64,000 nt of DNA from Gemmatimonadota bacterium. GTDB lineage: Bacteria; Gemmatimonadota; Gemmatimonadetes; Longimicrobiales; Longimicrobiaceae. The stretch spans positions 62,001 to 126,000 of the forward strand of contig JAQBQD010000043.1 of assembly GCA_028287185.1 (NCBI GenBank), written 5' to 3'. Shown piece after piece: positions 25,430 through 34,160 of the stretch. Every line of letters begins with the position of its first letter. The first letter of the stretch is position 1. The position numbers and the translations under genes were made by a program. A model generated the notes under the pieces. That model was not told the origin of the DNA, searched no databases, and saw nothing but the letters and a program-made list of their open reading frames with translations.

Positions 25430-26943
25430 GGCACGCCGGCGGGCGAGGCGGCGCGCAGGTGGCCGTACGCCTGGCGGTCGTCGGGCGCCACCTGGGCCCA
25501 GCGGCGCACGGTGCGCAGCAGGCGCGGGTCGCCGTACCGGCCGCTCTCCCAGGGGCCGCGGGCCAGCACCTTCGCCACGGCCTTGCCCCAGCTGCGCGTC
25601 CGCCCGTCGTGCACGGAGGGAAAGCGGCTCTTCAGCACCAGCTCGAAGTCCTCCACGCGCGCCTTCAGCCGGCGTGGCAGCCAGGGCACCATGGGGTCCT
25701 CGTGCGTCATCCACGCCACCCACTCGGGCTGCGTCCACTCCTCCAGCGTGTCGGGGGTGCCGGCCAGCGCGTCCACGTCGCCGTAGGTGCCGCGGCGCTG
25801 GGGCGTGGGCGTGTAGAAGTAGCTGATCAGCTCCATCCGCGGGTTGATTCCCTTGAGCCGGCGGATGAAGGCGAGCGTGTTCTCGATCTCGCGCTCGGGC
25901 TCGTCGGGGTCGCCGAAGACGAAGGAGAACTCGGGGATGATGCCGTGCTCCCGGCAGCGCGCGGCCACGCCCTCGATCTGCGCCGTGGTCGTCTTCTTGT
26001 TCATGCGCTTCAGCACCTCGTCCGAGCCGGACTCCGCACCGCAGAACACCATCGCCAGCCCCGCGCGCTTCAGCAGGCGCCAGGTGTCGTCCGAGAAGCG
26101 CATGAGCGCGTCCACCCGCGCCTCGCACCACCAGCGCAGGCCCAGCGGCTCCATGCGCTCCGCCAGCTCGCGCGCGTGCGCCTCGGCCACGAAGAAGTTG
26201 TTGTCGTAGAAGTGCACCGAGTCCATCCCGTGCTCCTTCGCCAGGAACGCCAGGTGGCCGGCAGTGCGCTCCGGCGCCTGCATGCTCTCGCGGCTGCCGA
26301 ACACCGAGATCACCCCGCAGAACTTGCAGCCGAAGGGGCAGCCGATGGACGACTGGTACACGCCCGAGCGGCGGCCCAGGAAGGTGGGGTGCAGGTAGTC
26401 GTCCACCCGGACCTTGTGATACGGAGGCTCCGGCAGCTCGTCCGGCCCCGCCCACCGCCGCTCCGGTCCCATCCACACGCTGCCGTCGGGGTTGGGAAAG
26501 GCGAGCCCCGCGACGGTCTTCGGATCGCGTTTCCCGTCCAGCACCTCCAGCAGCTCCACGAAGGTCTGCTCGCCCTGGCCGCGCACCACCCAGTCCACGT
26601 AGGGAGACGCCAGCACCGGCGCGGGATACAGGCTGCCGAAGTTGCCGCCCCAGATGACCGGGATGTCGGGATACCGCGCCTTGAAGTCGCGCGCCAGCGG
26701 CACCGCGCTCACCAGCTGCGGCCCGGGCATCACCGTGAACGCCACCGCCTGCACGGGATCGCGCCCGCCGCGGCGCGCCTCCACGTGCGCGCTCAGCTCC
26801 GCCAGCGGGTCGCAGCCGGGCAGGTTTCCGTCCACGATCTCCCATTCCGTGCCGGCCGGAAGGGCGGCGCCCACGGCCATGACGGAAAGCGGGAAGCGGC
26901 GGTTCTTGGGGCCCGTGGCCCGGGGGTTCACGAACAGGATCAT
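25426..26943 (-). CDS. B12-binding-domain radical SAM protein (second of two)
   Basis: Radical SAM enzyme of 505 residues with an N-terminal cobalamin-binding-like Rossmann domain (about 1-135: MILFVNPRATG, VAFTVMPGPQ, VIWGGNFGSLYPAPVL, YVDWVVRGQGEQTFVELL). The [4Fe-4S] motif is CPFGCKFC with C202, C206 and C209. FYDNNFFV, FCGAESGSDEVLKRMNK and FSFVFGDPDEPEREI are Elp3/MiaB-like barrel strands. The DxHxxG signature of classical corrinoid proteins is not present, as is usual in this class. Likely chemistry is methylation of an unactivated carbon or a ring rearrangement. The ATG overlaps the upstream stop (ATGA). A C-terminal extension (about 400-505) is family-specific. Confidence 0.87.
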   Translation of the reverse strand: MILFVNPRATGPKNRRFPLSVMAVGAALPAGTEWEIVDGNLPGCDPLAELSAHVEARRGGRDPVQAVAFTVMPGPQLVSAVPLARDFKARYPDIPVIWGGNFGSLYPAPVLASPYVDWVVRGQGEQTFVELLEVLDGKRDPKTVAGLAFPNPDGSVWMGPERRWAGPDELPEPPYHKVRVDDYLHPTFLGRRSGVYQSSIGCPFGCKFCGVISVFGSRESMQAPERTAGHLAFLAKEHGMDSVHFYDNNFFVAEAHARELAERMEPLGLRWWCEARVDALMRFSDDTWRLLKRAGLAMVFCGAESGSDEVLKRMNKKTTTAQIEGVAARCREHGIIPEFSFVFGDPDEPEREIENTLAFIRRLKGINPRMELISYFYTPTPQRRGTYGDVDALAGTPDTLEEWTQPEWVAWMTHEDPMVPWLPRRLKARVEDFELVLKSRFPSVHDGRTRSWGKAVAKVLARGPWESGRYGDPRLLRTVRRWAQVAPDDRQAYGHLRAASPAGVP

Positions 26944-27758
26944 GGGATGCGGCCAACCCAGAGGTCGAAGCGAGAGGGAGCGCGGCGCCCGCGCAGGCGT
27001 GCCGTCAGCGGCCGCGCCTCGTACCACAACGGATACGCCACGGGGTATCGGGTCCACACCAGGCCGGCGGATTCGGAGGCGTCACGCAGCCGCTCCACGG
27101 TCAGGTACTCGATGAACGGCAGCGAGAGCAGCGCATCCGCCCGCCCGCCGAAGCGTACGGCCGCGTGCTTCCGCTTTTCCGCGACCATTGCCCGGCCGTC
27201 CGAATCGCGCCGGTAGAACGGCGAGTCCAGGATCACCAGCCGTCCGCCGGGCCGGAGCGTCCGCGCCGCCTCCGCGAGCGTGGCGGGAAGGTCGAGCGCG
27301 TAGTGCAGCGCGGCGTTGAAGACGGCGACGTCGAAACCGGCGGGCCGCAGCGGCAGCGCATCGAACGAAGCCGCGACCCGACCGAACCCGACGCCGGGCT
27401 CCGCGAGGTAGCCGGCTGCCGCGCCGAGCCCATCGACCGCATCGTCGCGCACGTCCACGGCGAGCGCGGCGTGGCCGGCCAGCGCGGCGCGATAGCACAG
27501 CCACCCGTTGCCGGCGCCGAGGTCCAGCACGTCCAGCGGCCGGCGGACCTCCGCCGCGGCGGGTCGCAGGACGTGGCGGACGAAGGCGTCGAAGCTGCGC
27601 GCCCGCACCTTCCACTGCCTGGCGAGCGGGCCGCTCGACAGGTACGGCAGCTCCAGCAGCTCCGCGCCCCGGTGCCCGCGCCCCTCCGCCGCGCGGTGGG
27701 CGCCGTACTCCGCGCGAAAGCGTGCGGCCGCGCCGGGAGCGGACTCCGTCGCGGTCAC
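26940..27758 (-). CDS. Class I SAM-dependent methyltransferase
   Basis: Methyltransferase of 272 residues. An N-terminal extension with LLELPYLSSGPLARQWKVRARSFDAFV precedes the SAM fold. Motif I is VLDLGAGNGWLCYR, with DVRDDAVDGLG, FDVAVFNAALHYA and LRPGGRLVILDSPFYRRD following. The GTG overlaps the previous gene's stop (GTGA) and its own stop overlaps the radical SAM start (ATGA). The first 75 residues resemble small-molecule methyltransferases encoded beside radical SAM enzymes in natural-product clusters; substrate not known. Confidence 0.86.
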   Translation of the reverse strand: MTATESAPGAAARFRAEYGAHRAAEGRGHRGAELLELPYLSSGPLARQWKVRARSFDAFVRHVLRPAAAEVRRPLDVLDLGAGNGWLCYRAALAGHAALAVDVRDDAVDGLGAAAGYLAEPGVGFGRVAASFDALPLRPAGFDVAVFNAALHYALDLPATLAEAARTLRPGGRLVILDSPFYRRDSDGRAMVAEKRKHAAVRFGGRADALLSLPFIEYLTVERLRDASESAGLVWTRYPVAYPLWYEARPLTARLRGRRAPSRFDLWVGRIP

Positions 27759-28591
27759 GAGTCGGTCCCGTCGATTGCGGCGTCCGTGCGCTCGAACTGG
27801 TAGAGCACGTGGTCTCCGAGCCGCGCGAGCGGTCTCGACACGGCTCGGTCGATGGACTCCAGCGCGGCGAGCAGGCGCGGACGCGAGGAGATCCACGGCT
27901 CCGCGGCGCTCGGCGGGACGAAGATCCCGATCCCGACTCGGCGAACGAGGCGGAACCACGGCCGCATCGCCCCTTCGATGTCCGCCGCGCGGTGGTAGCG
28001 GACGACGAACTCCCGCCCGCCCAGCCGCGCCGGCACGTCCCCGCGCGCCAGCCGCCGGAAGGCGGAGCGCCGGCGGCCGCGCAGGGTTTCCACGACGACT
28101 TCCCCCGGGCAGAGCGTCCCGAAGACCACGAGGAGCGCCTGGCCGCCGGGACGGACAAGGCGCGCCAGCCCGCGCGCGACGGGCGCCAGGTCCGGAACGC
28201 AGTTGAGCGCGGCGAAGTTGCTGAACGCGCCGTCGAACGCCGCCTCTCCCGCCGCCTCCCGCGCTTCCGCGAGAAGCTCCAGCTCCTCCGCCGGAGCGAC
28301 CACGGCCGTTGCGTCGACGGAAGCCAGCTTCTCCGCCGCGATGCGGACCATCGCGGGAGATGCGTCCGTCAGCAGCACGCGCCGGCCCCGCTCGGCCAGC
28401 CAGCGCGCATCCTCGCCCGTGCCCCCGCCGACTTCGAGGACGTGGGAGCCGGCGGGGAACGCCTCGGCCAGCGCGGCGCGGACGGCGCGGCGCTGGGCGG
28501 CCACGCTAAGCCAGGCGCCGAAGCGGGTGTCGAACGCGTCCGCCACCGCGTCGAAGGCGAGCGCGGCGGCCGGGAGGGTGCGGACGGCCAT
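27755..28591 (-). CDS. Class I SAM-dependent methyltransferase
   Basis: Methyltransferase of 278 residues. AFDAVADAFDTRFGAWLS at the N-terminus is the common opening of UbiE/BioC-like enzymes. Motif I is VLEVGGGTGEDARWLAE at about 51-67, then LLTDASPAMVRIA, FDGAFSNFAALNCVPD and LVRPGGQALLVVFG. The C-terminal third, with VRYHRAADIEGAMRPWFRLVRRVGIGIFVPP, looks like the acceptor-binding lid. It begins three bases after the first radical SAM stop, and its stop overlaps the next methyltransferase start. Part of the seven-gene operon. Confidence 0.87.
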   Translation of the reverse strand: MAVRTLPAAALAFDAVADAFDTRFGAWLSVAAQRRAVRAALAEAFPAGSHVLEVGGGTGEDARWLAERGRRVLLTDASPAMVRIAAEKLASVDATAVVAPAEELELLAEAREAAGEAAFDGAFSNFAALNCVPDLAPVARGLARLVRPGGQALLVVFGTLCPGEVVVETLRGRRRSAFRRLARGDVPARLGGREFVVRYHRAADIEGAMRPWFRLVRRVGIGIFVPPSAAEPWISSRPRLLAALESIDRAVSRPLARLGDHVLYQFERTDAAIDGTDS

Positions 28592-28594
28592 GCG

Positions 28595-29998
28595 TCAGGC
28601 CGGGACCGCGGCGGCGGCCAGAGGCGTCTCGGAGCGGTGCGCGGGCTCGTCCATCTCCAGCGCGGCCCACAGCCCCTCGTCGGCGCCGTCCGCGGCCTCG
28701 CGGTGCAGCACGTCGCGCACGCGGCGGTAGAACGCGGTGGTGTAGGTGCCGTGGAAGAGCATCGCCAGGTCGTCCGTGTCCTCCCAGTTGCGCCGCGCGC
28801 CGAGCTGCTCGCGCACCATCTCGTGGAAGCGCGTGCCGGGCAGGGGGTACGACACGGAGACGCCGATGTCGTCGGGCCGCTCGTCGCGGATCAGGTCGCG
28901 CGTCATCACCAGGTCGTCCCACCCCTCCGTCGGGTAGCCGAGCTGCACGAACCAGCAGGCGCGGATGCCCTGGGCCTGCAGGGCGCGCGTGGCGGCGCGG
29001 GCCTCCTGCACCGTGGTGCCCTTGTCCATCGCGTCCAGGATCTTCTGCGATCCCGATTCCACCCCCAGCCACACCTCCTCCGCCCCCGCCTCGGCCAGCG
29101 CGCGCACCACGGCCGGGCGCATGAGGTTTACCCGCGACTGCATCATGAACGGGATGCGCGCGTCCAGCCGCTTCACCTGCCGCGCGAGCTCGGCGATCCA
29201 CTCGGGCGTCAGGCCGAAGATGTCGTCCGCAAACCACACGTGGTCGGGCGCCACCTCGTCCTTCAGCCGCCGCATCTCCTCCGCGACCGACAGCGGCGAG
29301 CGCTGCGTGTACCGCCGGCCGAAGACGGGCTTCGCGCACCAGTTGCAGCCGTACGGGCACCCGCGCGAGGTCACCACGTTCCACGACATCCGCCCGTGCG
29401 CGCCCGTCCAGGCGGCGCGGTACGCTCCGGCGTCCACCAGGTCCCACGCGGGCAGCGGCAGCGCGTCCAGGTCGCGCAAGCCGTGCCGGGCGGGGGTGCG
29501 CACCACGTCGCCGCGGGTGGCGGGAAGCACCAGGCCGGCGATGCCGCCCAGCGCCGCGCTCCGATCCGCCGTCCAGGCGTCCGCCAGCTCCAGCATCCCC
29601 ATCTCGGCCTCGCCCAGCAGCACGGCGTCCGCCCCGGCGGCGAGGTAGAGGGCCGGCCGGTCCGCGCTGTCCGAGCCGTTCACGACCACCCGGCAACCGC
29701 GCTCGTGCGCCGCGCCCACCATCCGCACCGTCGCCTCGCGCATGCGAACCGTGCACATCTTGGTGAGGAAGTTGAAGTTGTCCTCCAGGATCCCCACCAC
29801 GGACGGGCGCACGGCGTCGAGCATGTCCTCGAACGCCTCCACGCCGGGCGCGAGCATGGCGTCGAACAGCGCCACGGGGTGCCCGCCCCGGCGCAGGACG
29901 GCGGCGGCAAGAAGCGTGGCGAGCGGCGGGTACGGCTTCATCCGCGCCTGCTGCTTCGCGTCGTGCGCCAGGTAGTACGAGTGGGCCAGCAGGATCAT
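28595..29998 (-). CDS. B12-binding-domain radical SAM protein (first of two)
   Basis: Radical SAM enzyme of 467 residues and first gene of the operon. A cobalamin-binding-like N-terminal domain (about 1-135) opens MILLAHSYYLAHDAKQQARM and has VVGILEDNFNFLTKM and GADAVLLGEAEMGMLEL. The cluster motif is RGCPYGCNWCAKPVFGRRY with C214, C218 and C221. HVWFADDIFGLTPEWI and EVWLGVESGSQKILDAM follow the BchE/MiaB-like pattern. The ATG at 29998 is chosen because it begins the Rossmann strand; upstream codons are proline/arginine-rich shadow. The 119-base divergent gap to the HPr-kinase-like gene should hold both promoters. Substrate unknown. Confidence 0.87.
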   Translation of the reverse strand: MILLAHSYYLAHDAKQQARMKPYPPLATLLAAAVLRRGGHPVALFDAMLAPGVEAFEDMLDAVRPSVVGILEDNFNFLTKMCTVRMREATVRMVGAAHERGCRVVVNGSDSADRPALYLAAGADAVLLGEAEMGMLELADAWTADRSAALGGIAGLVLPATRGDVVRTPARHGLRDLDALPLPAWDLVDAGAYRAAWTGAHGRMSWNVVTSRGCPYGCNWCAKPVFGRRYTQRSPLSVAEEMRRLKDEVAPDHVWFADDIFGLTPEWIAELARQVKRLDARIPFMMQSRVNLMRPAVVRALAEAGAEEVWLGVESGSQKILDAMDKGTTVQEARAATRALQAQGIRACWFVQLGYPTEGWDDLVMTRDLIRDERPDDIGVSVSYPLPGTRFHEMVREQLGARRNWEDTDDLAMLFHGTYTTAFYRRVRDVLHREAADGADEGLWAALEMDEPAHRSETPLAAAAVPA

Positions 29999-30117
29999 GG
30001 GAGCCGGGGATGCAGGGCGTTCCGCGTTTGGAGTGGGGTGGCGCGGACGGGTTCCGCGTGTCCTATTGCAGCGCGTCGCGGCATGGGATGCATGGACCGA
30101 GCGAACGGGAGACGGGG

Positions 30118-31047
30118 ATGAACGGTGCACCGCCCGCCCACCGCGCCGAGCTGGCGCTGCTGGGCCTGCGCACCACGATCGAAGCCGACGACGGGGCCCT
30201 GCTGCGCGCCGCGCTGGCCGGCTACGCCGCGTGGAGCGGCCTGCGCCCGGCGGACGGCGACGGCGGGCCGCACATCCGCCTCCGCCTCGATCTCGGCCCC
30301 TCCTCCGTCGACTCCGCCTCCGCCTCGGAGGTGTCCGTCCGCGTCGACGGCCGCCGCCTCCATCTCTCAGGCGCGGGCATTGACGGCTGGGCGGACGCGG
30401 ACCGGTGCGAGGCGCGCTGCACCGTGCCGCCGGAGCTGGCGGCGGACCCCGCGCGCCTGGCGGCCGAGGTGACGGACGCGCTTCTGCTCTTCTTGCTCAC
30501 GCGCGCCGGCCGCGTTCCCGTGCACGCCGCCGGCATCGTCGCCGGCGACACGGCCGTCGTGCTCGCGGGGCCCAGCGGGGCGGGGAAGAGCACGCTGGCC
30601 CTGGCCGCCCAGCGCGCCGGCCTGCGCGTGCTGTCCGACGACACCGTCTACGTGCAGCTCCGTCCGCGGCTGCGCGTGTGGGGCTTTCCGCGTCCCATCC
30701 ACGTCTTTCCGGCGGATGCGGGAACCTTCACCGAGGGCGCGGCGATGCGGCTGCGCGGCGGGCGGTGGAAGGCCGCGGTGCCGGTGGATTCCGCCGGCGC
30801 GGCGCCGATGGCCGAGCGCGCCGTGCTGTGCCTGCTGGCGCGCGGCCCCTCGGTCCGGCTCGATCCCATCTCCACCGACGACGCCGCGCGGGCGATGGAT
30901 GCGCTGCTGGAGCCGGGCTTCGACCACTTCCGCGAGGGGCTGCCGGAGGCGGTCCGCGCGCTGGCGGAGGGCGGCGCATGGCGGCTCACGCTCTCCGCGA
31001 ACCCGGACGAGGCGGTCGACGCGATCCGGCGAATGCCCGGTGGCTGA
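30118..31047 (+). CDS. HPr kinase/phosphorylase-like protein (HprK-related kinase)
   Basis: P-loop kinase-fold protein of 309 residues. Residues about 1-120 are a variable N-terminal region. The HprK C-terminal-like domain runs from 120 on, with PVHAAGIV at 134-141, Walker A GPSGAGKS (151-158) and the acidic strand LSDDTVYV (172-179). No HPr or PTS genes are near, so it is not the classical carbon-catabolite kinase. Homologues of this type phosphorylate the C-terminal serine of lasso peptides or sit in exopolysaccharide loci. The ATG has GGAG eight bases upstream. It diverges from the seven-gene radical SAM operon and precedes two glycosyltransferases, linking both halves of the cluster. Confidence 0.82.
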   Translation: MNGAPPAHRAELALLGLRTTIEADDGALLRAALAGYAAWSGLRPADGDGGPHIRLRLDLGPSSVDSASASEVSVRVDGRRLHLSGAGIDGWADADRCEARCTVPPELAADPARLAAEVTDALLLFLLTRAGRVPVHAAGIVAGDTAVVLAGPSGAGKSTLALAAQRAGLRVLSDDTVYVQLRPRLRVWGFPRPIHVFPADAGTFTEGAAMRLRGGRWKAAVPVDSAGAAPMAERAVLCLLARGPSVRLDPISTDDAARAMDALLEPGFDHFREGLPEAVRALAEGGAWRLTLSANPDEAVDAIRRMPGG

Positions 31048-31609
31048 CGGCCGGAGGGGGCATGGCGGAACAGGTGTATCGCCGCGCGACAGCGTGTCCT
31101 GAAACCGGGCGCCGCCGCCGAGCCGGACGCCCGCGTCCCCGGTGGCGCCGGAGGTCGCGCGGAGCCGGGAAGCGGCGCGGACGCTGGCGTTTTCGAAGGT
31201 CGGACGGAAACGCTGGAAGGTACGGCGCGTTCCCTTCAGTAGGGTGGAGTGGCAACGACCGCGCCGGGTCGATGAACAACCTTACATCCTTCGGCCATTG
31301 CCGTCCACCGGTGGCGGCGGGCGCCGCTCCATCGCGGCGCCCCGGCATCCCCGCCGGGTGCGGACGTACCCTTCGCGGGCGACGGCTTCGGGCGTCTGGA
31401 TTTCCGGGGAACGTGCTCTCTCCCAATGCCTTGCCGGGACCTCCACGTCTCGTCCGGCGTGCTGGCGATCCTCATCCGCTCGCTCCCGCGCGACGGTCCC
31501 TTGATCCACATCTCCCGATGACGAAGTCCGTGCGAACCGAATCGTCGAGCCCGCCCGCCGCCGTGGGTTTCCCGACGAAGCGCCCAGCCACGTCGGCGGG
31601 CGCGTGACG
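31048..31609. other. Unassigned 560-base gap inside the cluster
   Basis: No ORF here has both an RBS and protein-like composition. Several frames stay open on both strands but read as Arg/Pro/Gly-rich text. A 29-codon frame (31518-31607) runs up to the glycosyltransferase start but has no RBS. A compact precursor peptide or regulatory RNA could hide here, and the lower G+C around 31250-31300 (GATGAACAACCTTACATCCT) is the most promising spot. Confidence 0.4.
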
Positions 31610-32767
31610 ATGCACGTGCTGCACGTGAGCTGTGTTCGCGACCGGCTGAACCGCTCGGGCGATGCGCTGCTGGACGCGTGGGCGACGCTGCCCGCGGTGG
31701 CGGAGGCGGTGCAGGGCGCTGGCGCGCGCGTCACGGTGCTCCAGGCGTCGCACGCGGACGAGGTGCTGCACCGCGGGGGCGTGGAGTATCGCTTCGTCGC
31801 GGAGCCGCGCGTTCCCAGCCCGCGGTTCGCGACGGGGTGGATGCCGCACCGCCTGGCGCGGGCGGCGGCGGCCCTGCGTCCGGACGTCATCCACCTGAAC
31901 GGCCTGGGCTTTCCGCTGCACGCGCGGGCTCTCACGACGCTGGGGATTCCGATCCTCGCGCAGGACCACGCCAACCAGCTTCCGCGCCGCTTCCGGGCCC
32001 TGCACCGCTGGGGGCTGGCCGGCGTAGATGCGGTGGCGTACACGGCGCGCGCGCTGTCGGAGCCGTTCTTCGCCGAGGGGCTGCTGCGGCCGGGGACGCG
32101 CGTGTTCGAGCTGCCCGAGTCGTCGTCGCGCTTCACGCCTGGCGACCAGGAGGAAGCCCGCGCCGCCACAGGCATCCACGGCGACCCCGCGCTGCTGTGG
32201 GTGGGGCGGCTGAACGACAACAAGGACCCGCTGACGATCCTGGACGCCGTCTCCCGCGTCGCGCCGCATCTGCCGGACGCGCGGCTCTGGTGCTGCTTCG
32301 CCGAGGCGCCGCTGCTTCCCGCCGTGAAGGCGCGCCTGGCGGCCGAGCCGGCGCTGGCGGCGCGCGTGCACCTGCTGGGCACGGTGCCGCACGAGCGCGT
32401 GGAGACGCTGTGCCGCGCGGTGGACCTGTTCGTCCTGGGCAGCCGGCGCGAGGCGGCGGGATACGCGGTGCTGGAGGCGCTGGCCTGCGGCACGGCGCCC
32501 GTGGTGAGCGACATCCCCGCCTTCCGCGCGCTCACCGGCGGCGGCGGGGTGGGCGCGCTGGCAACGATGGGGGATGCGGACGCGTTCGCCGCCGGCATCG
32601 TCGCGCTCGCCCGCCGCCCGCGGGAGGAGGTGCGGGCGGAGACGGTCGCCCACTTCCGCCGCGAGCTTTCGTTCGAGGTGCTGGGCGCACGGTTGGTGGA
32701 TGCGTACGGGGAGATGATCGATGGACGGGCGTCGAGACGGTCCCCGGAGCCGGCGGAGGCGCGGTGA
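31610..32767 (+). CDS. GT4-family glycosyltransferase
   Basis: GT-B retaining glycosyltransferase of about 385 residues. The N-terminal acceptor domain starts MHVLHVSCVRDRLNRSGDAL. The C-terminal nucleotide-sugar domain has LLWVGRLNDNKDPLTILDAV, the hinge-side strand, and the GT4 E-x7-E motif appears as SRREAAGYAVLEALACGTAPVV. The ATG at 31610 is used; a GTG two codons earlier is equally possible. Its stop overlaps the GTG of the next glycosyltransferase (GTGA), so the pair is translationally coupled. Cytosolic or membrane-peripheral; donor and acceptor sugars cannot be read from the sequence. Confidence 0.87.
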   Translation: MHVLHVSCVRDRLNRSGDALLDAWATLPAVAEAVQGAGARVTVLQASHADEVLHRGGVEYRFVAEPRVPSPRFATGWMPHRLARAAAALRPDVIHLNGLGFPLHARALTTLGIPILAQDHANQLPRRFRALHRWGLAGVDAVAYTARALSEPFFAEGLLRPGTRVFELPESSSRFTPGDQEEARAATGIHGDPALLWVGRLNDNKDPLTILDAVSRVAPHLPDARLWCCFAEAPLLPAVKARLAAEPALAARVHLLGTVPHERVETLCRAVDLFVLGSRREAAGYAVLEALACGTAPVVSDIPAFRALTGGGGVGALATMGDADAFAAGIVALARRPREEVRAETVAHFRRELSFEVLGARLVDAYGEMIDGRASRRSPEPAEAR

Positions 32768-33888
32768 AGGTCGCGCTGCTGGTGCCCGGCGGCGTGGACC
32801 GCACCGGCACGCACCGCGTGATCCCGTGCCTGCTCTGGATGATCGAGCGCCTGGTGGCCGCGGGCGACGAGGTGCACGTGTTCGCGATGCGGCAGGAGCC
32901 GGAGCCGGGACGGTGGCCGCTGCTGGGCGCTCAGATCCACAACGCAGGCCGCCGCCCGCGCCGGACGCGGATGCTGCTGCAGCTCGCGGCCGAGCACCGC
33001 CGCGGGCGCTTCGACGTGCTGCACGCGCTCTGGATCGAGCAGGGCCTCGTCGCCGCAGCGGCGCGATGCATCCACGGCACGCCCATCCTGCTGCACCTGC
33101 CCGGCGGCGACGTCACGGCGCTCCCGGAGATCGGATACGGCGCCCGTCTCACGCTCCGCGGGGGGCTGTCCGTGCGCCTGGCGACGGGCGCGGCGGCGCG
33201 GGTGGTTGCGCCCAGCAACTACGTCGTCGGGCAGGCTGCGGCGCTCGGGATCACGGCGGAGCGCGTGCCCTTCGGCGTGGCGCTGGATCGCTGGCCGCCG
33301 CGCCTGCCCCGCCGCCGCACACCCGCCGAGCCCGCGCGCCTGCTGCACGTGGGCAGCCTCAATCCGGTGAAGGACCAGGATACCCTCCTCCGCTCCGCGG
33401 CCCGCCTGGCAGCCGGCGGCGTGGATTTCTCCCTGGACGTGATCGGCCAGGACACGCTCGGGGGCGCCGTGCAGCGGCGGGCGGCGGAGATGGGACTCGG
33501 CCAGGCCGTGCGCTTCCGCGGCTTCCTGCCGCACGACGAGCTACGCCCGTGGGTGGACCGCGCGGACCTGCTGCTGGTGACGTCGCGCCACGAGGCGGGG
33601 CCGCTGGTGCTGCTGGAGGCCGCCGTCGCCGGCGTGCCCACGGCCGGGACGCGCGTCGGCCACCTCGCGGACTGGGCGCCGGACGCCTGCGCCGCCGTGG
33701 CGGTCGGCGACGCGGACGGGCTGGCGGCGGCGGTCGGGTGCCTGCTGCTGGACGAGGACGCGCGCCTGCGGATGGCGGAGCGCGCGCAGGCGCTGGCGCT
33801 GGCGGAGGACGCGGACTGGACGGCGCGGCGGATCCGGGAGATCTACGCGGAGATCGTGGAGGGCCGGCGGGGAGGCGGAGGGGAGTAG
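32764..33888 (+). CDS. GT4-family glycosyltransferase
   Basis: Second GT-B glycosyltransferase, 374 residues. It opens MKVALLVPGGVDRTGTHRVIP, has LLHLPGGDVTALPEIGYG in the acceptor domain and RLLHVGSLNPVKDQDTLL at the start of the donor domain. The E-x7-E motif is SRHEAGPLVLLEAAVAGVP. The GTG start lies inside the previous gene's stop. A strong bidirectional terminator follows 48 bases after its stop. Together with the HprK-like kinase it forms the plus-strand arm of the cluster. Confidence 0.87.
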   Translation: MKVALLVPGGVDRTGTHRVIPCLLWMIERLVAAGDEVHVFAMRQEPEPGRWPLLGAQIHNAGRRPRRTRMLLQLAAEHRRGRFDVLHALWIEQGLVAAAARCIHGTPILLHLPGGDVTALPEIGYGARLTLRGGLSVRLATGAAARVVAPSNYVVGQAAALGITAERVPFGVALDRWPPRLPRRRTPAEPARLLHVGSLNPVKDQDTLLRSAARLAAGGVDFSLDVIGQDTLGGAVQRRAAEMGLGQAVRFRGFLPHDELRPWVDRADLLLVTSRHEAGPLVLLEAAVAGVPTAGTRVGHLADWAPDACAAVAVGDADGLAAAVGCLLLDEDARLRMAERAQALALAEDADWTARRIREIYAEIVEGRRGGGGE

Positions 33889-33935
33889 CGGGGCTCGGCA
33901 GAGCGGTCGGGGAAGGCCTGGTCGGAGGACGAACA

Positions 33936-33971
33936 CGGCGGGGCTCCTCAGAAGATCAGGAGCCCCCGCCG
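33936..33971. terminator. Bidirectional terminator between convergent genes
   Basis: CGGCGGGGCTCCT (33936-33948) pairs with AGGAGCCCCCGCCG (33958-33971), with one bulged C. It lies between the glycosyltransferase stop and the small membrane protein stop. Confidence 0.75.
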
Positions 33972-34001
33972 TTCATCCGTCCAGCATCGACCGAAGGGCC
34001 G

Positions 34002-34160
34002 TCAGACGGCGCGGCGGCCCGTGATGACGCGCCAGGCGATGACGATGATGGCGATGATGAGCAGGAACCAGGCGACGCTCTTGAGCGCGGCCACCACGCC
34101 GCCCACGCCCAGCAGGCCCAGGACCAGGAGCAGGATGCCGATCAGCAGGATCACGTCCAT
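34002..34160 (-). CDS. Small hydrophobic membrane protein (DUF1328/lmo0937-like)
   Basis: Fifty-two-residue protein made almost entirely of two transmembrane helices (about 2-26 and 29-46: ILLIGILLLVLGLLGVGG and WFLLIIAIIVIAWRVI) with a basic GRRAV end. The LLLVLxLLGxGG and terminal IxGRR features resemble the DUF1328 and lmo0937 small membrane protein families, often linked to envelope stress. A frame extending upstream to 34307 exists, but the ATG at 34160 fits the family's size. It is expressed convergently to the glycosyltransferases. Confidence 0.65.
   Translation of the reverse strand: MDVILLIGILLLVLGLLGVGGVVAALKSVAWFLLIIAIIVIAWRVITGRRAV

Noticed and set aside
22544-31047. A lasso-peptide biosynthetic cluster
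   Set aside because: HprK-like and NTP_transf_5 genes are suggestive, but no asparagine-synthetase-like cyclase, transglutaminase-like protease, RRE protein or precursor with a lasso core is present.
31518-31607. 29-codon ORF (MTKSVRTESSSPPAAVGF...) touching the first glycosyltransferase gene as a candidate precursor
   Set aside because: No Shine-Dalgarno sequence, no leader motif, no cysteines and low complexity typical of chance frames in G+C-rich DNA.
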